Below are positions 51,801-64,000 of a stretch of 64,000 bases of DNA, piece after piece. Source of the DNA: Trebouxia sp. TZW2008 (Eukaryota > Chlorophyta > Trebouxiophyceae > Trebouxiales > Trebouxiaceae); contig BDIU01000179.1 of NCBI GenBank assembly GCA_002118135.1, positions 1 through 64,000 on the forward strand, read 5' to 3'. The notes beneath the pieces were generated by a model that saw only the letters and a list, made by a program, of their open reading frames with translations, searched no databases and was not told the origin of the DNA. Position 1 is the stretch's first letter. Every line of letters starts with the position of its first letter. A program made the position numbers and the translations under genes.

Positions 51801-52548
51801 GTGCAGTGCTCTGCCTTACAACACTACGCGACCTTGTCAATCTAGCAAGCTCTGCGTCCTCAAGGTTTGCAGGAATTGGCTTGAAGCTGTGTCCAATCAC
51901 TGCAATCCTTGGCTGTAGCAGAAGGCCTGAGCTTGTGCCTTGCTGAGATTCTTCTTCTTGCCTTTGCAGCCACTCCAAGAATGCGCCATTGTCTATATTA
52001 GCAACGTCTGCATCCTTTGTGCCAATCATGACACGCATCTGGAGGCAAAGCAAGCATTCTTTGATTTCAAGAGATCGACCTCATGACAAAGGAGCCATTG
52101 AGCAGTCTCAACATAATCATTAGCATTATATGGACATGCTTAGGGGGTCATGCAGACAGTGTCAGTGCTATCTAAAGTCAATACTATCAATGCATGTATT
52201 GTGCATTCACATTGGTGTACTCTTTGATGATGGTCAAGAAACAAGCAGCATGCATCTGCAAATACGCATGCATGCCAGAAATGGCAAATTAATCAAGCTT
52301 GAAAAATGACCAGAAAGGGCAGCTTTGTAAAATCGTGCATGCTTACAGAGTGTGGCATGCTTGCGTTGAGGTTTTGACAAGGTTGCCAGCATCTTTCAAG
52401 CACTGACCTTGTCATTGACATGTAATTGACGAGGTCTGACTGTCCTTGGTACAGTGTTCAGCTTGCTGCCATCAACAGCTGAGGGGGTCCTAGCCAGCTT
52501 CTGTGAGGTCCTTGCTGCCTTCTTGACTGTTGATGCCTGCCCTGGCAT
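42879..52548 (-). CDS. Enhancer-of-polycomb-like protein with C-terminal Cys motifs
   Basis: Eleven exons (52548-52408, 52038-51750, 51115-50988, 50546-50419, 49693-49470, 49049-48871, 48785-48093, 47872-46380, 46017-45721, 45275-44479, 44194-42879) join in phase to 1894 codons. The N-terminal third follows the EPL1/E(Pc) plan: VRPRQLHVND, YVVPTPDDEEATVEYDLDEE, DELERLIDALEKLHH, the KRQYTERPLLQRLWYEPPW motif and a basic-coiled QVRILADQCRRREKLRKR segment. EPL1 scaffolds the NuA4/TIP60 histone acetyltransferase, so a nuclear chromatin role is inferred. Exon 8 encodes about 33-residue TRSMAS repeats and exon 10 repeats of RPVTRGSRAAAA. The C-terminus has two motifs, GCPKCRQAKFGCKRCRSR (about residue 1580) and GCSKCRFVPSGCKRCRSK (about 1862), not part of known EPL1. 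The acceptor of exon 7 (AAAG before 48785) is weak and the least certain junction. Confidence 0.82.
46990..47560 (-). repeat. Coding minisatellite, 99 bp unit (33 residues), in the polycomb-like gene
   Basis: Units encode a pattern such as HSTHRQTRLMASHADAEDAG followed by RRPQAEPAS(S/L)PRP. Plus-strand markers GCCGAGGCGAGCTTGCAGGC at 47131 and GCCGAGGCAAGCTTGCAGGC at 47230 are exactly 99 bp apart and nearly identical. More diverged units extend to both sides, up to about 47700. The reading frame is preserved throughout. Confidence 0.93.
51418..51493. repeat. (TGAA)n microsatellite in intron 2 of the polycomb-like gene
   Basis: About 18 uninterrupted tetranucleotide units, directly preceded by CTGCCTAGCCCACGTTCATAA. 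It is intronic and not translated. Confidence 0.97.
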
Positions 52549-53746
52549 ACTGGCAAGCAGCAGCTTGAAGCCACCTAGCTTGCAAAAACGCCTGCATGTA
52601 AAATTGCCATGCAGATACTAACATCATTCAAATGCCATGGATGACAGCTGATGACAGTCGAGCTTGAATGTAAGCATTGCAGCAGGCAACTGGTCCATCA
52701 CACCAAGGTGTCACATGTTGCTACTCTCAACCTGACAGACAATTTTAAATACAGCCTGTACAATCAATACATGTTTTGTCACTTGCAAGTTGAGCTGTGC
52801 TTCGGCAACAATTAGCTTGGCAATGACATACATGGGTAGAATTTGATGCTACTTCACGCATGCTGGAAGCTTTTGAGTAAAAGTCTGTTTGCACAATGCT
52901 GCAAGTGTGGCCAGTGAAGGACACTAGCTGATCAGCAGCAACTGCAGTGACAACTTGCCTAACACGACGCTTGCGGCAAGTGCACGGCAAGCAGGCGCTG
53001 GATCAATGTGTGCTGTGACCGCGCCCGGCAGGCTGTAAGGATAGCCTTCAGATAACAAACGCCACGCCTGGCGACAACATGTGTCGCACTGCTCCAGGCG
53101 AAGCTGCCATCAGCCTTTCATACATCGCGTTTCGTGCGTTCGCTACTTTCAGTACAATCTATTCAGTCTATCGCTTGTGCGAAGGGGCCGATGCTCCCCT
53201 TCGCGCAACGCCAGGCCGAACACAGCATGCGTGCAACGCTTTCAAAGCTAGTTAGTAATATAGCTTATCCGGCCTACGCGGTAATGACGTCAAGTACGGT
53301 TCTGACTACGGTGCGACCGACCGTGCTGCGAAGCATCCCATTTGTGCTGTGCTGCGATCTAGGATGAAGTGAGGGCAAGTGGCGATAAGGCAAAAATCCG
53401 ATCGATGTCATGTTACGGCGTCAAGACGTCCATCGGTGTTATGCAGACGTTTTGTCACCTGCTCAAGGGAAAATGCGAGCTATCGATCTCCCTATGCTCA
53501 CACGTTCGTGTGAAGTGACCGTCACGTCAAGCATCTCTGCGATGCAGCTGACCGGCTAAACGGCGAGCACAGCCAGGATCGCAGAATTTTGCTCTGCGAA
53601 AAATGTGTCTGATGCAAGTCTACGGTTGACACACAGGCGGACTGTCACTGATCAGGTATCCAGTAGCGTCGCAGCTGATTCTTAGAGCTGACATCAGATT
53701 TGCTGACACCCGATGCGTGTTCTGGCCATCAGATGCTGCAGCAACC
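52549..53746. promoter_or_regulatory. Bidirectional 5' region of the polycomb-like and Ala/Gln-rich genes
   Basis: 1.2 kb between divergent ATGs at 52548 (-) and 53747 (+). From about 52960 to 53640 CpG is dense (for example ACATCGCGTTTCGTGCGTTCGC near 53123 and GTGCGACCGACCGTGCTGCG near 53311). No recognisable ORF lies inside; short plus-strand frames have no supported content. The nearest 400 bp to the polycomb-like start are CpG-poor and may be an upstream intron or 5' UTR. Confidence 0.45.
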
Positions 53747-56700
53747 ATGAGCGATACTATAGACTTGACAGGAGACGAAATCGTGCCGCAGCTGCCCAAG
53801 GAGACGACAGAGCCAGTAGTAATAGATGACAGTGATGATGATGTGCCTGCTCTCATACAGCTTAGGCGCTGTACACCCTTGTACAAGGGCCGCAGACCCT
53901 TGTACAGGGCTGCAAGAATGTCAGTACCTCATACCAGAGGCACTCGTTCTCCAACTAGTTCAGAGGCAGAAGCGACTGATTCAACAGCTGAAAGTAAGCA
54001 GGGGTCACTGGCATTTGAGGCAATGAGGCAATCACATGTTGCGCTGACTGCACAACATATTACACAGGCAAAAAATGCTGCTGTGGCACTTTTGCTCCCA
54101 ACTGAAAGCCTTCCTTCTGAATTGCAGGCGATGTAGAGCCTATTCAATCGCAGACTGCTCAAGCAGCTAATTTGAACAATCCTGTGACTGCAACTGCAAG
54201 CCCCACGCGTGGTATGCTTGCCCTAACTGCTGTGCAATGAAGTGCACTGACTTGCTGACAATTACTTTGCCGCTCTTGTGTTTACGGTTGCCTGACACTG
54301 TATGGACTGTTGTGAAGCTGTAATGTCATTGTCGGTTGATGTATTGTTGTCCCACAATGTATGCACTGTAATCTGACCATGCGGTATCATTGTCAGTTGA
54401 TGCTCTGTTGCTTGACATTGCTCTATTGTTGGCACTTCTAGGTGCACAGCCTACCCCGCATCTGGCACAGCAATCAGCAGAGGCAGTAGAGCAGGCACAA
54501 AAGAGGCAGCGTGCACAGCGTGCATCATCAGATGGTCCTCAGCAGTTTCCATCGGAATATCAGGCACAGGCTGCAGAGCAGTCACAGGTTGCCAGACCGA
54601 CTCATGGGGTTGTACTGTCAAAGTCTCCGCAGCTGCCTCAACAATCCACAGAGTGTGTACAGCTTCCTAGGCAGACTCATCAGTCCACTCAGTTACAGTC
54701 AGCACAGCTGCTCTCACAAAAACTGTCAGCCGAGGCACAACAGCAGTCCAAAGCAGAAGCAGCACCTCAGGCAGCCCACGCAGATACTCAAGCTGCACAG
54801 GCAGTCAGGCAAAGCCAGTCTGCTACAGGGCACCAGGCAACCGCAAATGCACAAGTGGCAAGGGTACAGGAAGCTTCAAAGGCTCGACCTTTGGCAATTG
54901 AGCAGGCTGTTTTGGCAGCCCAGCCTTTGATTGCTCATGCACAAAGGCTGGCTGCAGCCAGGGGTGGTGAGTCACAAGCCAGGGGTGAACAGCAGTCACT
55001 GACTTTGCCACCAGTAAACACTGCCCAGCAAGCAAATCGCTCATCAGTCCACGCCTCCACTGTGCAGCAGCCCATGGCAACATCAGCACCAGCGGCAGCA
55101 GGCTCAAGAGCTCAAACCACACAAGCAGTCAGGCTGGCTCAGCCTGATGCAAAGCCAAGAGCAGCACCAGGTGGACTTGCAATCAAGGGTCGTGAACCGT
55201 CAAAGGTGCAAGCTTTATTTGCTGAGCAAGCTGCTTCAGCACTTCAACAATCTGTGGCAGCTGAAGTGCAAAGGCTGACCAGACCTAGGAGCGCTGAGCC
55301 GCAAGCAAGGGCTAAACAGCAGACACTGAAGTCGCCGGTTGCAAAGACTGCAGAGCGAGCTCAGAGCTCTTCTGTGCCTTCCCCTGTTGCAAAGCAGTTG
55401 TCTCAGCAATTGGACAGAGACTTAGCCCAATCTCAGCCTTACAGCAGAGACAGCAGTGATGCTGCCTCACTGCAGCGCTTGTTCCCTGCTGTTCAGAACT
55501 CTGACAGGACACTGCCTGCTGGAATCTCCACATCTCACTTGTCCTCAGCACAGAATCCTGTTGTAGAATCTGCTCAAGATGCCACCAAGTCTCAGCCCTC
55601 AGCTGCTCAGCCCTCAGCTGCTCAGCCCTCGGCTGCTCAGCCCTCAGCTGCTCAAGGCTCAACTGTCCTTTCATCTCAAACTGAGGCTGTCAAGAGCCAT
55701 TCCTCAGCTTCTAAGGTCCCAGCTGCCAAAATCTCAGCGCAAAAATCTGCACCTGCTCAGATCTCAGCTGCTGTGAGATTGCCACCTAAGTCAATCACTC
55801 CAGCATCTGCTGCGGCTTTACCAATGCCAAATCCAGTGACTGAACAAGGCTCCAAACAGATGGCAACTGCCTTGACATCTGCAGCAGCTCAGACAAGCCA
55901 AGCTGAGCTTGGGCAAGGTGTCAAAATTAACGCACTTACAGATGCACAGATAGCGTCTGACAGTGTCATCAAAAGCATTCATGACTTGCCTACAGATTCA
56001 GAGGCAAAGCAGTCAACTGCTCCACAGCAGCCTGTGTCAAAGCAGAGCCATGGTGCAGTCCCACAGCATACCAACGTATCACAGGAGCTTTTGAACAGGG
56101 TTCAGCCGGCAGCATCACTGCTTGGACCAGCAGCACAGCAACAGGCAGGAGCTGTTGCCAGTCAGCCAACACACCCAAATCAGAAGTCATTGGCTGCCAC
56201 AGCCACAGCTGGCACAGCCACAGCTGCCACAGCAGTACCAGCATTGGTATCAAGGAAGTCCATCAAGCTGCTGAAGCTGAAGGTGCCTGCAAAGATGGCA
56301 TCAGCTTCACCAAAAGCTGAAGCCTCCCTGTCAGGGATAGATGCTGACAGGCAGAAGTCAACCCCAGCAAGCACCGGCATTGCAACAGACGCTCAGCAAG
56401 CGGCGCTACCAGCTTCTCCACCAAGCACACAGGGGGCACAGCAGGCACAGCACAGGGGCCTGTCCAGACTAGCAAAGAGTACAGGGCCAGTGATCAGCCC
56501 AGAACAGCAAGCACATTCTCAGCTTGCTGGGACATCTTCACAAGGCGCCTTGGCATCATTGCCATTGCAAGGCCACTCAGCTCATCAAGGCAGTGCTCCA
56601 ACATCTTTTGCTTGGGGTCAGACAGCAAAGCGGTCCAACAGGCAGCATGGAGTCAGAAGCCCAGATGCTGCTGCACGTCAGTCTGCTACTCAGGCACAGA

Positions 56701-59700
56701 CTGCAGGCAAGAGCACCAGACCAGCAGTGCCTGCTGGTATGAGTTCACTTGCTCAGGCTCAGGCTTCTGTAAACAGTGGCATCAGACAGACGGGTGATGT
56801 GAAGGGCAAGGGAAAGCTGTTGGTGCCAGGCAGCATGGAGGAAAACAAGCAGCAGCAGCAGCTGCACCAGCCGCAGCAACCAAGCTGCAGATCTGCACTG
56901 GATGCAGCATGGCAAACATTACTACAGATCCTAAGGGAAAATAATGCGGTGAGGGCTAGCTCACATCCTGCTTGCAATGCTGCATGCAAGCGCGAAGCTA
57001 TTGTTGCTATATGCTGGCAAATAGTCTCCCAGCAAGCCACCCAGCAAGCAAACTGGCAATACCTGTACATGCACGACAGACTTATGTTTGGGGGTCTGCA
57101 TGCTTGCTACCTGATTGCCAGTGGCTGAATGCGGCAATGCTGCATACTTTGCAAGGATGATCAGCAAGCCAGGAAGCAGACAGCATGGCTATACAATGCC
57201 ACATGTCCCACTTGAGCATACGTGAAGTACTGTTGCAGGCTCGCTATCTGATTGGTGGTGGTAAGGCTGGCGATGCTGTGTACGCCAGCAGGGTGGTGAG
57301 CCTGGGTTCAGACGCGCACAGAAGGGACAAAGGAGGACGCGCTGTCAGTAGCCGCAAGTTCCCTCTGGTTGCCTCAGTCTTCAGACAGGTAATGGTCCTG
57401 CGCTGATTCTACAATGTCAATCTAATCAAGAGCACTATAGCCGTGTCGCTGCACTTGAGCGCAATATCAAAGCAGGCAGAAGTTGCTGGTCCTTGCATGA
57501 TAGTCGGGACCATGCCTGATGTTCAGTTGCTCCCCTGATGCATGACGTGCGTTTGCTGTGCAGGCCCTGTTGCTGGCCACGTGCCACGAGGCGTTGCAAG
57601 GCGGCAGCTTTGCTCAGGCTTTGAGAGTGTATGAAGCTGAAAACAAGGAGAATGTGGAAGCACTTTCAGCGTTGGCTGTTGGCCACACACAAGCCAGCTT
57701 GCGCATGCTGGAGGTAAGTCCTGCTACATTTTGTTCCTGAAGAATGTCACGTTGCAAATCCTGCCTGTTATTTCAAGTCTGCAAATTTGACAACTCTTCT
57801 ACTGAGTGAGGGTTTGTAATCTGCTCAGAGAGTTGCAGGGCATTTGCAGCTGCATTCATGCATACAAGCTGTTATGCATTTGGTGCTTGTATGTGATCCT
57901 GTACTCAGGCTTGCTGGTGCTCAAAGTTGTCCTGCAGCATGTGAGACTGCATAGCATTGCGATCAACATCATGCTGGTCTGCTGCATAAGGGACATAGCT
58001 GTGCAAGGCACAGCACACATGTGTGACGAGCTGACGCCTTGCTTAGCATAGCAAGCTTGGCAATTGGCAGCAAGCATGTAGCATGCCCATGTGGCTCACA
58101 CTGAACCTACACAAAGAATGCACACCTACCTGTACAGTGAGCATGTGCACCAATGCCATAAGGCCTGACTTCAACCATTGATTTTGTTGTTGGTACCCGC
58201 AGTTCCGCTCTGCTTTGCAAGCGGCTGCAGCAGCAGAGGAAAGAGCCCAGGCTCCTGCACAGACTGCAATCCTACTTGGCGCAGCGGCTCCTGCACCTGC
58301 ATCAAGGGCTATTGCAGTAAGGGTTGGTGAGAAGCCGACAGGTTCAGGACAAACAGCAAAGACTGGACAGACAGGGGCAGCCGGTCCTGCATGGCTCAGG
58401 CCCAATAGGGTTATAGCAGAGGTTGCTGACCAGCACCTAGGCACCCTTGGCAGACAGACTGCAGCAGCAGCACCACAGACTGCAAGCTCTAGCAGTCAAG
58501 GTCTCGGCTCTTCCTCACGTGATGGTCAGCAGGATACTGCTAGAGATGTTGTAAAGGAGGCGCAACATGGGCAGCCACCCGTCAGAGGGAATTCAGCGGA
58601 TCCTTGGAATGAGCTGCCTCTGGTGCTTGCTGAAGGCAGTAGACGTCACCATTCAGGTGGTGAGTTTTCTTCAAAAACATATTGTGCTGTTGATGTATAT
58701 AACCTGAAATGCTGTACTGCTGTAATGTGTATTTGCCAGCTCAGCGGAAGCATTGGAACTGCTACAGCGCCGCACGTGCAAGATCGGATCAGGCTGCTTG
58801 CATGAAGATGGTGCGCTCTTCCCAACTTGCATGCAGCAGCGGCTGCCTCATGTTATCACTGACGCCGTGTGAATGCATGCATTTGCATCGCCTCCATCAT
58901 TTGCTGGCTGAAGCAGCTTTTGCAAGCTTGCACCCGGCATCAGTTGATGTGACATTGTAAACTGATGTCACAAGCAGATTTGCTCAATGCTTTTGCAGCA
59001 CGTGCGTCATGAGATTGAAACTGCATCTGAGATAAGCCTTTCTTTGTGTTGCGCAGGCAGCAGTAACCCCTATGCTTCAAGCATGCAGCAGCTCATTGCT
59101 GACAACAGCGACATCTGCGTCAGTCCTGCATATGTCAGCAACTGCACGCCTTCAGAGTGGAAAGCTTTGCAATCAGCCGGGCTGTTGCAGAACAATGACC
59201 TGCCTCGGAACCAGGTAGGCGTGGTCTCTTGCAAGTTGCAGTATATCAAATGCCCTGGCACATTGTGTGTCACGAGATCACTTTTGTTGCACTGAAGAGC
59301 CCATGCAAGCTCTGGCAAAGGCTTGCTTGCAAAGTGCACACCAGCACTGTCCGCCTGCTTTGGGCAAAAGCACCAGCTGACAAGATTTGCGTGCATCAGG
59401 ACTCACAGGGCATGTCAGCACCGTCAACGTTGATGGAACGCGGGTTCTAGCCAATATCTCTTGGGCAGTGCACATGTCATGAAGACTGAGCTGTGTGTTG
59501 CAGGCTTGGCTGCAGAAGTACGGCTTCAACAGCAATGAAGCAAGAACAGCTGGGGAGGTGCTAGCTTGCCACAATGATAGCTTTGAGAACGTCCTTGCTC
59601 GTGCAATGCATACATTGGCAGCAGGCAACTTTGCCACTCGACCCCCAGACACCTCAGCACTGCTTTGTGCTGCTGGGCCAACCTGTAGTCAGGCAGGTGA

Positions 59701-62700
59701 TGTCCCACAGGGAGCAGTCAGTTCTCAGAAGCCACGCAAGGGCAGCCCAGCATCGCCTGGTGCTGCTGAACCAACCCATAGTCAGGCAGTCAACGTTCAT
59801 CAGGCACCAGGCAGGTCTGACAATCCAGCCACGGACAGTTTAGCATTGCCTGGTAGTGCTGAACCAACCCACAGCCAGGCAGGAGAAGTCCCACAGGTAC
59901 CAGGCAGTTCTCAGAATCCGCGCCAAGGCAGCTCAGCCTTGCCTGTTGCTGCTGATCCAGTTTGTACTCAGGCAGTAAACATTCCACTGGCAGCAGGGAG
60001 CGCTGACACCCCACGCACAGGCAGCTCAGCCTTGCCTATTGCTGCTGCAGCAACCGGCAGTCAAGCAGATGCTATTGCCCAAACCGCTTCACGCCATGTA
60101 GAAGAGCCTGCTAAGACTGCACAGGCTGTACCAGACTCTGGGGTACAGGACTCTGCTTTGGCTGTGGCTTTGCCTTCTGTTACTGCTGCTGCTGCTGCCG
60201 AGCCTCACGCCTTGGCCGGCACAGCAACTGCAGTTGCAGGCAGCGCTCAGGGCAGCCAGCAGCCAGCCGTAGGTCATGTACAGCTGTCTGAGGCAATGAC
60301 ACAGCTATCAAGTCCCCCAGAAATGCTTGCTCAAGCTTCTTCTGCAGAGCAAGCACATATTGCCCAGCTAGCTGCAGCAGCATCTGTCATACCTTTCACA
60401 GACGGCAACAACCCAACAGAAGCTGGTGAGCCTCTGTCTGAACATATGTCAGATACTGCGGAAGCTTCACCTGCAACTGCTGTCCCAGCTGCAGAGGGCG
60501 TGTCAGACGCAAAGGCAGCTGTCGGGGGAGCTTCTGAGCCAGATTCAGGCGAGCACACTCTAGAAGCTGCTCAGACAGCTGCTGCGGCAGATTCCCAACC
60601 AAGTTCTGGAGAGGTCACACCAGAAGCTGCCCAGGCACCTGCTGTTGAGTCAGGCTCAGAGGGTGCTTCACCCAGAGCAACTGCAAAGGCCTCCAAGAAG
60701 CGAAAAGTCAAGCCCATCAGCACAGTTTGTTGGTCCAGGAAGAAGAGATCCAAGAAGAAGCCCAGAAATTGCAGCTTGGCTGCTGTGGCTGCTGCCAGGG
60801 CTGCTAGTCAGTCTGCCTCAAGGACCTCTGAGAGTACCATACCCAACTCCAACAACACTGTGAGCTGTAGCACCAGCACTGCTGTGGGTGCTCTCAATGG
60901 AGACAACAGCCTGCAAGAGCCTGCTGTACCATCTGAGGGCGCTGATGGCCCTGACGTAGCAATCACTAGGCATGCTGACCCAGATGTGATGATGGCAGAT
61001 GGCCTTGTCACAGGATACTCTGCACAGTGTGACACACGTTCACAGCAGCAGCAGCACTCACAGCAGCAGCAGCAGCAGCACTCACAGCAGCAGCAGCAGC
61101 AGCAGGGACAGCAGCAGCAGCAACAGGCTGAGGCTGGCAATACAGCAACTCCAGGTGCTGTGCAGGATCAGCACCTGAGAGGCGTTGAGGCACAGCCAAA
61201 CAATAAGGTAGGGACAGCAGCAGCTGTGCAGACACCCAATTGTGCGTCTGACAATGAGGTATGTTTATGATGGTGGTTTTGTGCAGTAACAAAGTGATGT
61301 GCATGTTGCCTGACGCTGCATTGTTGCAGGACTGCCAGCTGTCCTCAGGCAAGTCATGGTCTGCATATCTAAACTTGCAAGTGCTTTGCATACTATACAC
61401 CCAGCCTCCCACAGTACTTACATAATGATTGCTGCTCTGGTGCACCAGGGCACCTGCTTTCAAACTCTAGTTTGCGCCTGGCCCGCTCATTTGCAAGAAA
61501 AGTTGCACTGCCTGCTGCCTGCAGGAGGCTGCCTGCACCGCTAAGAACATCAACAGCATGCTGCTGCGCAAGTGGTCCCTGCCTGGCCTGCTTGCCCTGG
61601 AGTGTGCGCTGAAAGGTACAACCTATGTGGTGCTTCGGCATGTCAAGCGCTTGTTGATGTCATCATGTAGCCTGTTTGCTCGCCAGGTCCAAACTCCTGA
61701 ACGGCCAAGTAGCTGCGCCTTTGCTTGCTGGTTGTGACCTAAACACACACACTGAAATATGCCTGCATATGCATACACAGCAGTGCCTCACCTGTGCTTT
61801 TCAGCACACTGCGCATGCATCTCAGCTTGCCTTTGTGATGCAGTTTACAGCATCAATAGACCTCAAGCTAGTGCTTTGACTATTCATGTTCATAGTTCCA
61901 AGCCACATCTTCAGGGTGCACCGACTTTGCCCACCTATTTCTGGGTGATGGGTGATACTCACAATGGGTAGCAAAGCTCTGTGTTGGATTACAAAGCACA
62001 TGTCCTTGCCTGAAAAGAGTTATGCCAGCCTGAACATTGGGCTGTTCTTGTCTGCAGATCGGCAACACAGGTTGGGTCTGTCATGCTTCAACAGTGTCTT
62101 AGTGGGCAGCTACTTTCTCGCCAACAATGCAGCCAGCAGCCTAGCCAATGGAAAGAGGGGTGCAGATACAGAGGAAATACGGCGCATAAGGCAGGTCAAG
62201 TGGTCAAGTTCATCTGAAGAGACCATCTTGGTCACCACGGTGCGGGCTGTTGCATGGCTTCACTGTAATCTGCAACACTACTTTGCAGTCTATCCAGCAG
62301 GCCAACTGCAGTCGGCTCTAACTTCGTTCTCGTGCCTGAAGCAGTGTGATGCGAATGAGGTTGTCCTTCTAAATGCTGCTTGCTCACAGTTGAATGCCTG
62401 GCATGGGCTTACGTCATCTTGTTTTGGTGTGGTCTTTCCTTCCACATTGTAGCCACATAGGTCTGCACTCACTACCACACAGATTTTGTCCAAAATGCAG
62501 GTATTTGCGGAACCTGCAACAAGCGTCATGGTGCCCAATGTTGACTCCATTGCATGATGCTGCAGAACAATGAAGAAGTGCCAGCCCATTGCTTGACAGA
62601 CAGCCAGCAATGCTCTCCACTCCAAGTCTTGCTGGAGCAGGCTAGAATCCTGGATGGAGGCACACAGGCCAGATTGACAAAATGCGAGGCAAGTGTTTTG

Positions 62701-63268
62701 CACCGTGCAGTACATCATTAATGTCAATATCTTCAATTTATCCAAGTCAACTACGCTCACATTCCAATGTCTCTCTTGGCCTTTCTTGCACATTATACCA
62801 GTCCTGCTGTCTTCTACTGGAGACATTGGACAGTAATCAGCCAGTAAACTTGCGCCCCACGGCCATGCTGTTAGACGCAGCTGCTTGCTGGTTTGACAAA
62901 AAACGTCTGCCAATAAACGTGTTTTCACTGGCATGGCTTAACATCTGCAGGTGGCATATGCTAATGCTGAAAGGCGAGAAGCGTTGTGTGAACAGTATTT
63001 TGCCCTTTGGACACCGTCAGCTCAGCTAGAAGAGGGTGCAGAAGGTGCATCGGAACAGTCGCAAAGTTTGCAAGACAAACGTGAAGCAATTGCCCAGCAG
63101 ACTCAAGCCAGGCACGCCTTGCACATCCTTATGTCCATGTTAAGCCACCCTCCTGTTGCAATGCATGCTGCAGCTGAAAATTCATCACCCAAGATTCTGC
63201 CCAGAGTTGGAGTCGACTTACCTATTGCAAGCAGGCATGCTCTGATTGCAGTCAAACGATGCATCTGA
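53747..63268 (+). CDS. Large Ala/Gln-rich nuclear protein of unknown family
   Basis: Eleven exons (53747-53993, 54128-54211, 54442-56948, 57239-57388, 57564-57713, 58203-58659, 59057-59214, 59504-61258, 61525-61615, 62058-62194, 62951-63268) join in phase to 2017 codons plus TGA. The N-terminus has two SUMO-interaction-like motifs (TIDLTGDEIV and PVVIDDSDDD). Exon 3 is about 835 codons of Ala/Gln/Ser-rich, probably disordered sequence, including four AQPSA units. Exons 4-5 (ARYLIGGGKAGDAVYASRVV ... AQALRVYEAENKENVEALS) and 8-11 (AWLQKYGFNSNEARTAGEVL; NINSMLLRKWSLPGLLALEC) are more ordered, probably helical. A strong bipartite nuclear signal (SKKRKVK ... RKKRSKKKPRN) and a polyglutamine run lie in exon 8. 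I do not recognise the family. The 3' end is uncertain because coding-like sequence continues after 63300. Confidence 0.65.
61042..61125 (+). repeat. CAG-repeat tract encoding polyglutamine
   Basis: Interrupted CAG triplets encode runs of 4 to 7 Gln separated by His-Ser or Gly, within exon 8 of the large nuclear protein. This is a likely length-polymorphic site. Confidence 0.95.
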
Positions 63269-64000
63269 CAGCGCTATTGCAATATCGGCTTGATCTAGCA
63301 TCATCACAGGTGGTGTGAGAGCATCACTGCTGTCAGTGCACTCTGTCTACAAAGCACTTGAAGAAATTGTAGTTCCTCCCTCAAAGCTGGCCTGCTGCCT
63401 TTGCAGGCCTCCTCAGCAGCTCTTTGACGATGTTGACTGCGGAGTAGCAGCTCAGGAAGAGGTGATGACCCTTCTACTGCTGCATCAACCAGCCCAGCGG
63501 CTCTGCTTGACTGCATTGATCTACTTGCCTGCAACAACAGCTCGTATTCGTCTTGCCTCCTCCTTTGCTGCCCCAAGCCTGTTGTCAACTTTGCATTATG
63601 AGCCTGCTCTTCAATTGCAGTTGAACTTGCTGCGCAGAATTTGCAACATTGCAAGTGACTGACGACAACAGTCTGGTTCCAACTGCATGAGCCTCCTGCA
63701 ATAAGGCACTGCAAGCTTGATTGATGCTTCCAGTTACTTGTGCACTTCTCAATCGCCCGATTGAGCTTTGCTTTGCTTGACAATCTTGGTCGCGCTATGC
63801 ATAAACCTTATGCTTCTTGTCTGACACAGCATGCTGTCATGCAGATGAGTAAAGTCAAGATTGCTGAAATCGCCACTCTGCACGCTCACCATCTGGCGAA
63901 GCCAGGAGCTTCAGTCCGGCCAGTCAGTCAGACCCTCAACAGTGACAGCCACCCACAAGGCAGCGCAGCATCTCATGACAGACAGCAACCACTTGTTGAT
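63269..64000. other. Right edge: ambiguous coding sequence on both strands
   Basis: After the TGA at 63268 both strands stay open from about 63304. Minus 63783-63304 reads MSSKAKLNRAIEKCTSNW and later DEYELLLQASRSMQSSRAAG. Plus 63315-63662 reads SVYKALEEIVVPPSK and QQLFDDVDCGVAAQEE. Because they are antisense to each other, at most one is likely real and I cannot choose. A plus-strand frame from ATG 63846 (MSKVKIAEIATLHAHHLAK), directly after a TGTCATGCAG acceptor-like site, is open to the window end. It is either a new gene start or an exon of the preceding gene. Confidence 0.35.

Noticed and set aside
61330..61348. 19 bp micro-exon with a GC donor in the large nuclear gene
   Set aside because: Including it puts the following exon out of frame with an early stop.

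Overview
The window is nuclear DNA of a photosynthetic eukaryote, most likely a chlorophyte green alga (a trebouxiophyte or similar lineage is a guess). The evidence is a plastid GapA gene and a one-helix protein OHP2, both with transit-peptide-like leaders, and multi-exon genes whose introns run GT...(T)GCAG. Genes stop with TAA, TAG and TGA, so the genetic code is the standard one. All gene models below were assembled by eye. For every major gene the exon phases close from start to stop, which is the main support for the models.

Layout from left to right: a CATA microsatellite and a poorly resolved 2.3 kb stretch; a small membrane-protein ORF (-) head to head with OHP2 (+); a DTW-domain tRNA aminocarboxypropyltransferase (-) head to head with a small Rdx/SelW-like protein (+); plastid GAPDH GapA (+); an F-box/leucine-rich-repeat protein (+); a two-domain AP2 protein (+); the biotin-carrying subunit of methylcrotonoyl-CoA carboxylase, MCCA (-), head to head with a methylglutaconyl-CoA hydratase, AUH (+); an enhancer-of-polycomb-like chromatin protein (-), head to head with a very large Ala/Gln-rich nuclear protein (+). 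MCCA and AUH catalyse consecutive steps of mitochondrial leucine breakdown and share a 445 bp intergenic region, so co-regulation is a reasonable inference. Several 5' ends lie in CpG-containing stretches, whereas gene bodies look CpG-poor and TG/CA-rich.

The most striking feature is a repeat architecture at splice junctions. In GapA, the F-box/LRR gene and MCCA, the edge of an exon together with its splice site and neighbouring intron has been tandemly duplicated 2 to 8 times, with periods of about 93-250 bp (most 100-195 bp; one intron-only pair is 62 bp). The decayed copies always lie on the intron side. Donor-side copies follow the used donor and acceptor-side copies precede the used acceptor. 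Correct reading frames come only from splicing the outermost junctions. About twenty such arrays occur within 30 kb. One (147 bp x 4 in MCCA) is fully open in frame. One decayed copy carries a 173 bp Mutator-like MITE with a 10 bp target duplication. Similar in-frame expansions appear as protein repeats in the DTW and polycomb-like genes.
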